A DNA stretch of 64,000 bases from Hymenobacter terricola (GTDB taxonomy: Bacteria > Bacteroidota > Bacteroidia > Cytophagales > Hymenobacteraceae): contig NZ_JAGEMO020000016.1 of NCBI RefSeq assembly GCF_017921975.2, positions 124,001-188,000 on the forward strand. The letters are read 5' to 3'. Under the pieces are notes generated by a model. That model worked only from the letters and a program-made list of their open reading frames with translations, made no database searches and was not told the DNA's origin. The translations under genes were made by a program, and so were the position numbers. This document shows positions 50,915 through 61,100 of this stretch, piece after piece. Every line of letters starts with the position of its first letter. Within the stretch, counting starts at the first letter, position 1.

Positions 50915-52153
50915 ATGTCCACCAACACGCATAAGAAAGTTGCCATTATCGGCACTGTGGGGCTGCCGGCCTGCTACGGCGGTTTCGAAACCCTGACGGC
51001 CTACCTCGTCAAGTACCTGCACGAGCAACACGACCTGACGGTGTATTGCAGCGGCAAAACCTACCCCAAGGCCGAGCGCCGCTCGCACTACGAGGGCGCT
51101 AAGCTGGTGTACCTGCCCTTGCGGGCCAATGGTATGCAAAGCATAATATACGATTGTCTGTCCATTCTGCATGCCGTGTTTTTTGCCGATGTGCTGCTGG
51201 TGCTGGGCGTGCCGGGGGCCTTTATACTGCCTTTTGTGCGCTGGTTCACCAACAAGAAAATCATTGTTTCCATTGATGGCATCGAGTGGCGGCGCGAGAA
51301 GTGGAGCCCTTTTGCCAAGCGGTTTCTGCGCTGGTCCGAGAACCTGGCGGTGAAGTATTCCCACGCCGATATTTCCGACAACGACGCCATTCAGAACTAC
51401 ACGGCCCGCGCCTACAGCACCCAGAGCCGCGTCATTGAGTACGGCGGCGACCACGCCCGCCCGCAGCCCATCACCGACGAAGCCCGGGCGCAGTATCCGT
51501 TCCTGGCCCAGCCCTACGCCTTCAAGGTGTGCCGCATCGAGCCCGAAAACAACGTGAGTATGGTGCTGGAGGCCTTTTCGGAATTGCCGAGCTACACCTT
51601 CGTCATCGTGGGCAACTGGAAAAACAGTCCCTACGGCCGCCGCATTTACGCCCAATACGGCAACGGGGCCTTCCCCAACCTGCACCTGCTCGACCCCATC
51701 TACAACCAGGAGCAGCTCGACATGCTGCGCAGCAACTGCGCCGTGTACGTGCACGGCCACAGCGCCGGCGGCACCAATCCCTCGCTGGTGGAGGCCATGA
51801 GCCTGGGCCGGCCGGTGCTGGCCTTCCACGCCTCGTTCAACAAGGCCACCACGGAAAATAAGGCCATCTACTTCGCCACCAAAGCGGAGCTGATGCAGCA
51901 AATCAAAGACACCAGCATGGTGACCTGGCTGGAGCTGGGCCAGCAGATGCAAAGTGTGGCCAACCGCCGCTACAACTGGGCCGTCATCGCCCGCAAGTAC
52001 AATTACCTCATCCTCAAAGTATCGGGCATGGTAAGCCGGAACGCCAAGCGCGGCCTGCACTCCCAAATCAGCCAGCTGCCGCCCGCCGACCTGGTGGCGA
52101 ACCAGTTAGGCCAGTACGCCGCCCTCAAGATGTTTTACGACGAAGAGGCCTGA
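50915..52153 (+). CDS. DUF1972-type glycosyltransferase (rhamnosyltransferase-like)
   Basis: This 412-residue protein begins with the DUF1972 N-domain (KVAIIGTVGLPACYGGFETL, TAYLVKYL) found in WchF/Cps2T-like rhamnosyltransferases. It is followed by IIVSIDGIEWRREKWSPFAK and a GT4 C-domain with CRIEPENNVSMVLEAF, FVIVGNWKNSPYGRR and HGHSAGGTNPSLVEAMSLGR. The family usually adds L-rhamnose to a lipid-linked sugar, but that is not certain here. The ATG at 50915 is chosen; upstream in-frame residues are not conserved in character. It is the last glycosyltransferase of the site-E operon. Confidence 0.88.
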   Translation: MSTNTHKKVAIIGTVGLPACYGGFETLTAYLVKYLHEQHDLTVYCSGKTYPKAERRSHYEGAKLVYLPLRANGMQSIIYDCLSILHAVFFADVLLVLGVPGAFILPFVRWFTNKKIIVSIDGIEWRREKWSPFAKRFLRWSENLAVKYSHADISDNDAIQNYTARAYSTQSRVIEYGGDHARPQPITDEARAQYPFLAQPYAFKVCRIEPENNVSMVLEAFSELPSYTFVIVGNWKNSPYGRRIYAQYGNGAFPNLHLLDPIYNQEQLDMLRSNCAVYVHGHSAGGTNPSLVEAMSLGRPVLAFHASFNKATTENKAIYFATKAELMQQIKDTSMVTWLELGQQMQSVANRRYNWAVIARKYNYLILKVSGMVSRNAKRGLHSQISQLPPADLVANQLGQYAALKMFYDEEA

Positions 52154-52557
52154 GGGCCCGGTCATCCGTGCCTCGAAGGCCGGCTTTTTACAGGCGTTCG
52201 CTTCTCCGCCGCATTGGGTGCGGCTTCACTGGCCAAGGGACTGATGCCGCCCATCCTGGCTTAGGGCAATGAATCAAAAATTTTTTTCATCGTGTAATTA
52301 CAGGATTATATCGACTAAAACGAGATGTTAAACGAGTGATGAGGTAAATTTAAGTATCTTTGTTATTAAGCAATTTGTAAAAACTTAATTCCTGCAATTA
52401 AGGAGTTTGCCATTTGCTATTTACTTAAATTCAACCTCTTACCTGTACTGGTCCACCAAAGGGGCCAGTGGGCTTCGGCCCAGCTGGCCAGCCCTTACCG
52501 CAGCTCACCAGTCCTGAAGGCGCATTGCCTCGCATTACCGAGCCGGTGAATAGAAAT
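52154..52557. other. AT-rich intergenic region before the sigma-54 activator gene
   Basis: The region from about 52265 to 52440 is strongly AT-rich against the GC-rich background. It contains TATCTTTG (52355-52362), an exact match to the Bacteroidota housekeeping -7 element TAnnTTTG; no convincing -33 TTG at the right spacing was found. No sigma-54 pair or CTCCAG enhancer is present, so the activator gene is probably not self-controlled through that motif. No gene is seen. Confidence 0.55.
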
Positions 52558-53904
52558 ATGGGCATCCCTTTCATCATCTTCATCGTGGAAGATGACCCTT
52601 GGTATGGGCAATTACTGCATTATCACCTTTCCCTCAACCCGGAAAACACCGTGCACCTGTGGACGTCGGGCCAGGAATGCCTGGACAACATGCACTTGCT
52701 GCCCGATGTGGTGACCATCGACTTTTCGCTGCCCGATATCAGCGGCGACAAGCTGTTGAGCACGTTGCGGCAGCGCTGGCCCGAGGTGCCGGTCATCGTC
52801 ATCAGCGCCCAGGACAAGATTACGACGGCCGTGCGGCTGCTCAAGATGGGTGCTTCCGACTACCTGGTGAAGGACGACAACACCAAGGATTTTCTCTGGA
52901 ATGCCATCCAGAAGCTGCGCGAGACCACCGGCCTGCGCCAGCGGGTGAAAAGCCTCGAAAGCCAGCTCCAGGCCAAGTACGACTTCAGCAAAATCATGAA
53001 GGGCAACAGCCCGGCCATCAAGCGCATTTTTGGGCTGATGGAGAAGGCCGCCCAAACCCCCGTCAACGTGTCGATAACCGGCGAAACGGGCACGGGCAAG
53101 GAGTTGGTGGCCAAGGCTATTCACATGAATTCGGGGCGGTACCGCAAGCCGTTTGTGGCCGTGAACATGGCCGCCATTCCCACCGAGCTGCTGGAAAGCG
53201 AGCTGTTTGGGCACGAGAAAGGCGCTTTCACCAGCGCGGTGGCCCGCAAAATCGGCAAGTTTGAGGAGGCCAACGGCGGCACCCTGTTCCTGGACGAAAT
53301 CGGGGATTTGAACCCCGCCATCCAGTCCAAGCTGCTGCGGGTATTGCAGGAGCGCGAATTGCAGCGCGTGGGCGGCAACGAACGCATCCGGCTCGACGTG
53401 CGCCTCATCACGGCCACGCACAAAAACCTGGCCGACGAGGTGCAGAAAGGCACTTTCCGTGAAGACCTGTACTACCGCATCATGGGGCTGCCGCTGCTGC
53501 TGCCGCCCCTGCGCGAGCGCGGCCAGGACACATTGTACCTGGCCAAATACTTCGTGGACGAGTTTTGCCAGGAGTACGGCAAGCCCGCCCTGGTGCTGGC
53601 CCAGGATACGCTGGACAAGCTGCAGGCCTACGACTACCCCGGCAACGTGCGCGAGCTGAAAACCATTGTGGAGCTGGCCGCTGTGCTCAGCAACGGCCCG
53701 GAAATTCTGCCCGCCGACGTCATGTTTGCCCCGGCCGGGCGCGACACCAATTTCCTGAGCTCGGAGAAAACCCTGCGGGCCTACACCTGCGCCATTGTGC
53801 GGCACTACCTCGACAAGTATGACGGCAATGTGCCGCAGGTGTCCCAAACGCTGGACGTGGGCAAGTCTACGATTTATAAGATGATACAGGACGGCGAAGT
53901 ATAG
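52558..53904 (+). CDS. Sigma-54-dependent response regulator (NtrC family)
   Basis: This 448-residue bacterial enhancer-binding protein has a receiver (residues about 3-120; Asp55 in VVTIDFSLPDISG, Lys in YLVKDD), an AAA+ ATPase (about 150-385) with Walker A GETGTGKE, the sigma-54 contact loop GAFTSA in place of the common GAFTGA, Walker B GGTLFLDEIGD and an arginine-finger region (FREDLYYRI), then a Fis-type HTH (VPQVSQTLDVGKSTIYKMIQ). The start MGIPFIIFIVEDD at 52558 is the natural receiver N-terminus. It is the only sigma-54 activator in the window and the prime candidate for binding the CTCCAG enhancers at sites A-F. HHK-B follows after 34 nt and may be its kinase. Confidence 0.95.
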   Translation: MGIPFIIFIVEDDPWYGQLLHYHLSLNPENTVHLWTSGQECLDNMHLLPDVVTIDFSLPDISGDKLLSTLRQRWPEVPVIVISAQDKITTAVRLLKMGASDYLVKDDNTKDFLWNAIQKLRETTGLRQRVKSLESQLQAKYDFSKIMKGNSPAIKRIFGLMEKAAQTPVNVSITGETGTGKELVAKAIHMNSGRYRKPFVAVNMAAIPTELLESELFGHEKGAFTSAVARKIGKFEEANGGTLFLDEIGDLNPAIQSKLLRVLQERELQRVGGNERIRLDVRLITATHKNLADEVQKGTFREDLYYRIMGLPLLLPPLRERGQDTLYLAKYFVDEFCQEYGKPALVLAQDTLDKLQAYDYPGNVRELKTIVELAAVLSNGPEILPADVMFAPAGRDTNFLSSEKTLRAYTCAIVRHYLDKYDGNVPQVSQTLDVGKSTIYKMIQDGEV

Positions 53905-53938
53905 CCGGCCGGCGTTTCCATTTCTCTGTACAGTGCCC

Positions 53939-56900
53939 ATGCCTCCCAAGCCGACCCGTGCCATGCTCGAGCACGCGCTGCACCAGCGCGGTGCCGAAAT
54001 CGTTGAATTGCGTGCTCAGCTGGCCGCCGTCATGGCCCCCATTCCGCCGGGGGTGGGCAACCCCGGCGAATTCCTGGGGCAGGTGCAGGGCCTCTGCGCC
54101 GGTATTCTATTGGCCGACCCGCAGGGCCGCATCACCTGGGCCAATGCCGGTTTTCTGGCGCACTGCCACTGCACGCTGGCCGACCTGGTGGGCCGGCCGC
54201 TCTCGGACCTGCCGCCCGGCATGCAGCCCAATGCGGACATCCAGGCCACGGTGGCCGCCCGGCTGGCCCATCAGAAGGCCTTTCAGTTTGAGCTGCCGGA
54301 CCAAAACCCCGAGCACACCCGCAACTGGCTGCGCCTCAAAGTGCAGCCCCTGCACAGCGCCGCCCAGGGCGAGGTCGAAATGTTCCTGGGCTTTCTGGAG
54401 GATATTACCCTCAAGCGCAAGGCCCAGTGGGCCCTGGCCGAAAGCGAGAAGCGTTTTCGGGACCTCACCGAACACGCGCCGCTGGTGCTCTACTACGGCC
54501 ATCAGAACACCAGCGGGCAGCGGCACATCCTTTATTGTAGTCCAAAGCTGAAGGAGCTGTTTGGCATCGATGACGTGGAGCAGCTACGCGATTTCATTCA
54601 CCCCGAGGACAAGGCCGCCTGCGAGGCCATCATCGGCGCGGCCGTTGGGGTCAATACGCCGGTGGCCATTGAGTGCCGCCTGCTGGTGCCGGGCCAGCCG
54701 CCGCGCTGGTGCCGGGCCATTTCGACGCTGTCGGGCCAGAACGAGCACGGGGTGGACTACCGGGGTAGCATCGAAGACATTACCCTGAGCAAGCTGGCCG
54801 AGGAGGAAGCCCGCCGCAGCACTCTACGCGGGCTGCTCGTGATGGAAGGGCTGGGCATGGGCAGCTGGGAATACCACTATGCCACGAAGCGAACTACGGT
54901 TTCGCCCGAATGCAAGAACATGCTGGGCTACCATGAGCAAGCCGGCATTGACGAGCACATCGTTCTCGCCGACTATATTCACCCAGACGATTTAGTGCTC
55001 ACGAACCAGGAATGGACGGCCTGTCAAAGCGATGAAAAGGAGCTGTTTGCCTGCGAACACCGCGTGCGCTGCCACGATGGGAGCTACAAATGGGTGCTGA
55101 ACCGGGGCGTGGTGACCAAGCGCGACACGCAGGGCCGGCCGCTGATTTTTACGGGCGTTATCGGGGATATTTCGGTGCGGAAACAAGCGCAGGCGGCCCT
55201 GACTACCACGGCGCTGCGCCTGACCACGACCATCAAAAAGATGAAGCGGGGCGTGTTGCTGGTGGACGAAAACTACAAGGTGGTCCTCACCAATAATTCC
55301 CTTTGCCGGCTATTCGACCTGAATACGTCGCCCGAAAAACTCATCGGCACCGATTACTACTTGCTGGAAGAACAGATAAGAAGATGCATCGCGGGACCAA
55401 TTGGCGAGGCACCGGACATGTCCCTGCTGATTGCGCGCCGCATCGAAGCGCGCGTGGACCTGTTCAGCCTCCGCAATGGCCGCCTGGTGGAGCGTGATTT
55501 CATCCCGGTGCGCGACGGCGACACGGACATCGGTTTCCTCTGGAAGTTTGAGGACATCACCGAGAGCTACAATGCCGAGCGCAGCCTGCGCATGCGGGAG
55601 GAGAAATACCGCACCATCATCGACAACATGCAGCTCGGGCTGGTGGAGATGGACCTGGAAAAACGCGTGCTCTACGCCAACCCCAACTACTGCCGCATCA
55701 TCGGCTACGACAACGAGGAATTGCTCGGCAACCCCTTGCCTTCCTTGTTGATGCCCTACGGCAGCCTGCCGCACCTAGAACAGCAGGGCAAACTGCTGCG
55801 GGAGCAAGGGGGGAGCATCTCCTACGAGATGCCCATCGTGACCAAGGACGGCGAAACGAAGTGGCTCTTCAACAGCGCCTCCCCGCTCTACGACCAGGAC
55901 CATGCCGTGACGGGCACCATCGGCATCATTCTCGACATCACGCACCAGAAGGAGCTGGAGCAGAACCTGCGCGAGGCCAAGCAGCAGGCCGAGCACTCGG
56001 CCAAAGCCAAGGAGCTGTTTCTGGCCAACATGAGCCACGAAATCCGCACGCCCATGAACGCCATCCTGGGCATGAGCCAGCTGCTGGCCAAAACCCCGCT
56101 GGCCACCCGCCAGAGCAACTACCTGCACGCCATCACCACCTCGGCCCAGAACCTGCTCGTCATCATCAACGACATCCTGGACCTGTCCAAGCTCGACGCC
56201 GGCCGGATGAGCATCGAGCAGGTGGGCTTCAACGTGCCCCGCCTCTGCGCCCAGGTCGAGAAAACCCTGCTCTACAAAGCCGAGGAAAAGGGCTTGGGCC
56301 TGCTCATCCGGGTGAGCCCGCGCGTGCCCGACGTGGTGCTCGGCGACCCGCACCGCATCACCCAGATTCTGCTCAACCTGGCCGGCAACGCCGTCAAGTT
56401 CACCCCCAAAGGGGAAGTTGCCATCGAGTGCGACGTGGTGTGCTTTCACGCCGGCGCGGTGGAGCTCGCCTTCGTGGTGCGCGACACGGGCATCGGCATC
56501 GACGCGGCCTACCTGAAGCAGATTTTTACCGAGTTCAGCCAGGAGGACGTCTCCATCACCCGCAAGTTTGGCGGCACGGGCCTGGGCCTGAGCATCTGCC
56601 GCAGCCTGGCCCGGCTGATGGGCAGCGAAATCGTGATTGAGAGCGATAAGAACATGGGCACCACCATTCAGTTCTCCCTGTCGCTGCCCATTGGCACGGT
56701 CGACGACCTGCCGCAGCGCCGGGCGGCGGCCAGCACCAACGGCCAGGGATTGCGGGGCAAGCGCGTGCTGCTGGTCGAAGACAACGAATACAACCGGCTG
56801 ATGGCCAAAACCTTTCTGCTGAACGCGCACATGAAAGTGACCGAGGCGGAAAACGGCGAAATAGCCATCGAATGCATGCGGGACCAGTCGTTCGACCTGA

Positions 56901-57529
56901 TTCTGATGGACGTGCAGATGCCCGTGATGGACGGCTTCGAAGCCACCCGCCACCTGCGCCAGGAACTGGGCCTGACCATCCCCGTTATTGCGCTGACGGC
57001 CTCGGCCGTGAGCGGCGAGAAAGAAAAATGCCTGGCCGCGGGCATGGACGATTACCTGACCAAGCCGTTTTACGAGGATGAGCTGTTGCAGCTCATCTAC
57101 GACTGGGTGCTGCGGCCCCCCGGCCGGCCGCTGGCCCCCAGTACCGCGCCAAACGTGGCCCCGGTGCCGCAGCACCAGCTCTACGACCTGAAGCTGTTGC
57201 AGAGCATGGTCCAGGGCGACCAGAAGTTTATCGCGTCGATGCTGCAAACGTTTATCAGCAGTACCCGCACGGCTCTGCGCGACCTGCACGCGGCGCTGGC
57301 CGTGGGCAACCTGGCCGGGCTGCAGGCTACGGCCCATAAAATGTGCCCCAGCCTGCGGCATCTTCAAATTCAGCCCGCAATTAAACTAATGGATGTTTTG
57401 GAAAGTTGGTCGGGGCCCTTTTCCTACGACGACTTGCAGCCCTTGGTCGAAGCCGTCGACCTGCTATTGCGCGAAGTAATTCTCGGAATGTCTGCCGAGC
57501 TGGAAGCGCGCCGCGCCAATGGGAACTGA
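53939..57529 (+). CDS. Multi-PAS hybrid histidine kinase with receiver and Hpt-like domains (HHK-B)
   Basis: This is a 1196-residue soluble hybrid kinase. About five PAS domains (residues 40-680) lead to HisKA with His700 ([14 protein letters not shown]), HATPase ([26 protein letters not shown]), receiver with Asp991 ([11 protein letters not shown]) and LTKPF, and an Hpt-like C-terminus ([13 protein letters not shown]). It is paralogous to HHK-A but carries an extra N-terminal PAS and has an intact C-terminus. The kinase core (56018-56720) is nearly identical to HHK-A. The ATG at 53939 is chosen over the GTG two codons upstream. The location 34 nt after the sigma-54 activator gene suggests a cognate pair. 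Confidence 0.92.
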   Translation: MPPKPTRAMLEHALHQRGAEIVELRAQLAAVMAPIPPGVGNPGEFLGQVQGLCAGILLADPQGRITWANAGFLAHCHCTLADLVGRPLSDLPPGMQPNADIQATVAARLAHQKAFQFELPDQNPEHTRNWLRLKVQPLHSAAQGEVEMFLGFLEDITLKRKAQWALAESEKRFRDLTEHAPLVLYYGHQNTSGQRHILYCSPKLKELFGIDDVEQLRDFIHPEDKAACEAIIGAAVGVNTPVAIECRLLVPGQPPRWCRAISTLSGQNEHGVDYRGSIEDITLSKLAEEEARRSTLRGLLVMEGLGMGSWEYHYATKRTTVSPECKNMLGYHEQAGIDEHIVLADYIHPDDLVLTNQEWTACQSDEKELFACEHRVRCHDGSYKWVLNRGVVTKRDTQGRPLIFTGVIGDISVRKQAQAALTTTALRLTTTIKKMKRGVLLVDENYKVVLTNNSLCRLFDLNTSPEKLIGTDYYLLEEQIRRCIAGPIGEAPDMSLLIARRIEARVDLFSLRNGRLVERDFIPVRDGDTDIGFLWKFEDITESYNAERSLRMREEKYRTIIDNMQLGLVEMDLEKRVLYANPNYCRIIGYDNEELLGNPLPSLLMPYGSLPHLEQQGKLLREQGGSISYEMPIVTKDGETKWLFNSASPLYDQDHAVTGTIGIILDITHQKELEQNLREAKQQAEHSAKAKELFLANMSHEIRTPMNAILGMSQLLAKTPLATRQSNYLHAITTSAQNLLVIINDILDLSKLDAGRMSIEQVGFNVPRLCAQVEKTLLYKAEEKGLGLLIRVSPRVPDVVLGDPHRITQILLNLAGNAVKFTPKGEVAIECDVVCFHAGAVELAFVVRDTGIGIDAAYLKQIFTEFSQEDVSITRKFGGTGLGLSICRSLARLMGSEIVIESDKNMGTTIQFSLSLPIGTVDDLPQRRAAASTNGQGLRGKRVLLVEDNEYNRLMAKTFLLNAHMKVTEAENGEIAIECMRDQSFDLILMDVQMPVMDGFEATRHLRQELGLTIPVIALTASAVSGEKEKCLAAGMDDYLTKPFYEDELLQLIYDWVLRPPGRPLAPSTAPNVAPVPQHQLYDLKLLQSMVQGDQKFIASMLQTFISSTRTALRDLHAALAVGNLAGLQATAHKMCPSLRHLQIQPAIKLMDVLESWSGPFSYDDLQPLVEAVDLLLREVILGMSAELEARRANGN
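56018..56720. repeat. Near-identical inverted copy of the HHK-A kinase core
   Basis: This is the partner of 4080-4790, in opposite orientation. Coding identity is almost complete from [14 protein letters not shown] to [12 protein letters not shown], while the neighbouring PAS and receiver regions have diverged. Recombination between the two copies would invert the 51-kb segment containing the EPS genes and swap sensor and output halves of the kinases. Confidence 0.8.
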
Positions 57530-57683
57530 ATACCTGAGCAGCGGCTCCAGCTTTCAGACAGCCGCTCTAAAAAACAGATTTATCAGCAAAAACAGTGTTC
57601 ATATAACCATCACATAAACAGCTGGTTGTGTCGAATAAAAAAACTGGTATAGGCATGGCTACAGAGCAGAAAAAAAACCTGCA
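57530..57683 (+). promoter_or_regulatory. Sigma-54 promoter with upstream enhancer, site F
   Basis: The core CTGGTATAGGCATGGC has GG at 57646-57647 and GC at 57658-57659. The enhancer CTCCAGCTTTCAGA (57545-57558) is centred 94 bp upstream of the GG, with CTCTA 20 bp after its CTCCA. The -24 element is weaker than at sites B-E. An ATG lies at 57684, 25 nt after the GC, close to the 28-nt spacing of sites A and B; the giant protein B start is 480 nt further on. Confidence 0.6.
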
Positions 57684-57983
57684 ATGGAACCATCTATACT
57701 GCGTGACAAAAGACCCATCGGCCCATCGGCCGGCCCCACTTCTTCCCGGAAGTGGCTATTGCAGGTGAGCCTGCTATTCAGCCTGTTGCCGCTGGGCCGC
57801 TGGGGTCGCACCCCGCCCCCGCCCACGGTAGCCCTCCGCCCGGTGCCGGCTGCCCCCGTTGGGCACTTCGTTGTCCCGTGCCCGGTGCCATTGGTAGCTG
57901 CTCAGCGGGTACTGCTACCTGCGATGGCGTGCTACTCCCCCCCGGCCGCGCCATCCCCGGCCTTTCTGATTATGGGCCTATAA
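57684..57983 (+). pseudogene. Possible N-terminal remnant of an exported protein
   Basis: A 99-codon frame starts 25 nt after the site-F promoter. Its first 40 residues resemble a signal peptide (SRKWLLQVSLLFSLLPLG), but the rest is Pro/Val/Ala-rich with no family resemblance, and an overlapping frame looks no worse. The position matches the start spacing of promoters A and B, so this may be the truncated 5' end of an earlier secreted-protein gene. It could equally be untranslated leader of giant protein B. Confidence 0.35.
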
Positions 57984-58139
57984 AATCCGGCTAGGCGTTT
58001 CGAGGCAATGGTCCTGAGCGCGGCGCGCCCTTTGGCCAGGTCCGGCCGGCTACACCGAGGTGCATTTGCCCCTGGCCCCGGCCAGATTCCACTACCTGCC
58101 GCAGTTGCAGGTACCGTTTACCTTTCTATTCCCCTACAC

Positions 58140-61100
58140 ATGTTGTTTTGTTTTTACGCTCGGGCTAAGGCTTTGCGGACGCGTTTCGGACTGCTCTTAT
58201 GCCTCCTGCTGGGCGTTGCGCCCGCGGTGCGGGCGGCCAATTACTACTGGGTGGGCGGCTCCGGCCTCTGGAACGACCTGGACCACTGGTCCATGAGCAG
58301 CGGCGGTCCCGCCAGTTACACGCAAGTGCCGCAAAGCACCGATAATGTCTACTTTGATGCCAATTCCTTCACGGCCAGCAACCAGACAGTCGCCATCAGC
58401 GCGACCGTTACCTGCCTCGATATGGACTGGACCGGGGCCGTGCACGCGGTGGCTGGTGGCACCACCACCGGCGGCACGCGCCTCGTGGGCAGCGGCACCG
58501 TTGAAGTAAACGGCGACCTGCGCCTGGCCCTTGGCCTGGGCCGTCAGGATGCTAGCTTCAGCCTGCTGGCCACCTCGGCCGGGCACTTCATTGATTTGCA
58601 GGCCGTGCCCATCAACGGCTGGCTGAGTTTCGATAGCAAGCCGGGCGGCTGGTTGTTCACCAGCGATGCCAACCTGGTGCAGTACGGCGCCACGCCCAGC
58701 TTACTGCTCAATGCGGGCACCATCGACTTTGGCAGCGCCAAGATATCCTGCTTTGGGGTGCGCAGCACGGGCGCACTGTCCCGAAACATTCAGCTCACAA
58801 GCAGCATATTTAATTTGCTGGCGCCCGTCAATACCTGGGAGGTATCGGGCACGAATCTGGTTTTTGACGCGGGGGCCAGCACCCTGCGGCTGGGGGCCAC
58901 GGCGCGGGCCACGGCCAACGGGTACTCGTTCATAAGCTCGGCCCAGGCCTACAACGTGGTGGAAGTGGCCGCCGGGGCCACGGCAACATTTAACGCGGCG
59001 GGTTCGGCTTTTAACAATTTGATTATCAACGGAAATACTACGATAGCCAGCGCGGCCACCATTGCCGGTACGCTGGCCGTGGGCCGCGACGTGGTGCTGC
59101 GGGCGGCGGCCGGACAAGTCTTGTCTTTTGCCAGTACGGCGCAATTGACATCCGGTGGTGACTGCGCCGGGCTGGCCAACCTGCAATCGAGCGTGCCAGG
59201 CAAGGCGGCAACCTTTAAACGGACCGGGGGCTGGGGCAATGCCGGACTGAATTACGCGGCGGTACAGGATATTATCTTCAGTGGGGGCACTACGCTGCTG
59301 GCAACGGCCTGCCTGGACCGGGGCAACAACCAAGGCGCCGTATTTAGCGGGCTTTCTGTCAGTGACCTGTACTGGGTGGGCGGCGCGGGTGCCTGGCACG
59401 ATGCCAGCCACTGGGCTTCCGTCAGCGGCGGCAGCGCCAGCGGCAATACCTGCTTGCCTTCGTTGGCCACTAACGTGCATTTCGATGCCAATTCCTTTAC
59501 CACCAGCGGCCAGGTAGTGACCCTGGACGGACCCAACGCCTTTTGCCGCGACCTGGACTGGACGGGCGCCGATTCCCCGTTTTTCAGCGGAGATGCGGCC
59601 ACCGTGGCCGCGCCGCAGCTGGGTATCGGGGGCTCGCTGACGCTTATCGCGACGATGGCCCTGGACCTGGCGGCCGACCTGGTTTTTTACGGCTACGAGG
59701 CTGGCACACCGGCCGCCACGGTCCTGACCGCCAACCGGATACTGACGGGTAATCTGTATTTCCGGGCCCCAGGCAGCACCTACACCTTGCTGGATGCCCT
59801 GACGCTGGCCCCCGGTGCCACCTCGCCCAACGGCCGCATTTACATCGAAGCCGGCACCTTCAATAGCAATAATCAGGATATTACGGCCCAGGGCTTTACC
59901 AGTGGCTACGCTGCCACGTCATCCGTGTTCGGCACGGGCACGGCGGGCGGCGGCCCAGCCAGTGCTTCGCCAGTGCTGGTAAACCTGGGCAATAGCACGC
60001 TGACCCTGACGCCCGCCTCCGCCACGAGCGACGTGGGCGCGCGCACCACCTATACCTGGGACGTGGCGGCGGGGGCCGTGCTCAACGCCGGTACCAGCAC
60101 CATTCGCATTGGCACCAACGCGACCTACAACCAGCCGGCGTACTTCCGTGCGGGGCTGGGCAAGCAATACCACACGGTGGCCTTCACCGACCCGGCGGCG
60201 CTGTCGCTGCCCTCCCTGGTAACGGGCGGTGGCGCGGCGGCTACGTTTGACCAGCTCATTTTTGCCGGCTCGGCCGATATTAATGCCAGCAGTACGTTCA
60301 CGCAGCAGCTGGTGCTGGCGGCGGGCCATGCCTATACATTTAACAGCACCACTCAGACTTTTGCCCCCGACGCGCAGCTCAACGCCTTAGGCGGCTGCGG
60401 CGGCTTTCTGAGCATTAGCGGAGCCAGTGCCACCGCCGGGGCCACGTTTAGCAAGCCTGCCGGCGGCATCCAGCCTGACCTGGTGATGCAATTCGCGGCC
60501 CTACACAATGTCGCTTTCACGGGTGGGAACAGCTGGACGGCTAACCAAAGCCTCAACAATGGCGGCACTACCGGGGTACTATTTACCAACCCCCCGGTGG
60601 CGCGCACGCTGTATTGGGTGGGCGGCTCCGGCCTTTGGAGCGCGCCGGGCCACTGGGCCCTGAGCAGCGGCGGAGCGGGTGTAAACTGTGCTCCCAATCA
60701 ACTCGATGATGCGGTTTTTGACGCCCAATCCTTCACTGCCCCCAATCAGGTAGTTACCCAGGACGCGGCCCACGCCGCCTGCCGCAGCCTCAACTGGGCC
60801 ACCGCCACCAATGCCCCCACCTTCAGCGGCATCAGCACCAACAAACTCAGCGTGCACGGCTCCATTACCTGGAGCCCGGCCATGAGCCAGCTGCTGCTGG
60901 GCGAAACCCTGGTGCTGGGGGCGGCCACCCTTACCAGCGCGGGGCAGGCCTTTGGCGGTGCCCTGACCATCAATGCCCCCGGTGCTACCGTGGGGCTGGC
61001 CGATGCCTTCTTGCAGCCCCGCACGGCGGGCAATGGCCTGACCTTGCTGGCCGGTACCTTCCTTACAAATGACCAGCCGATGCGGGTGCGCAGCCTGCTG

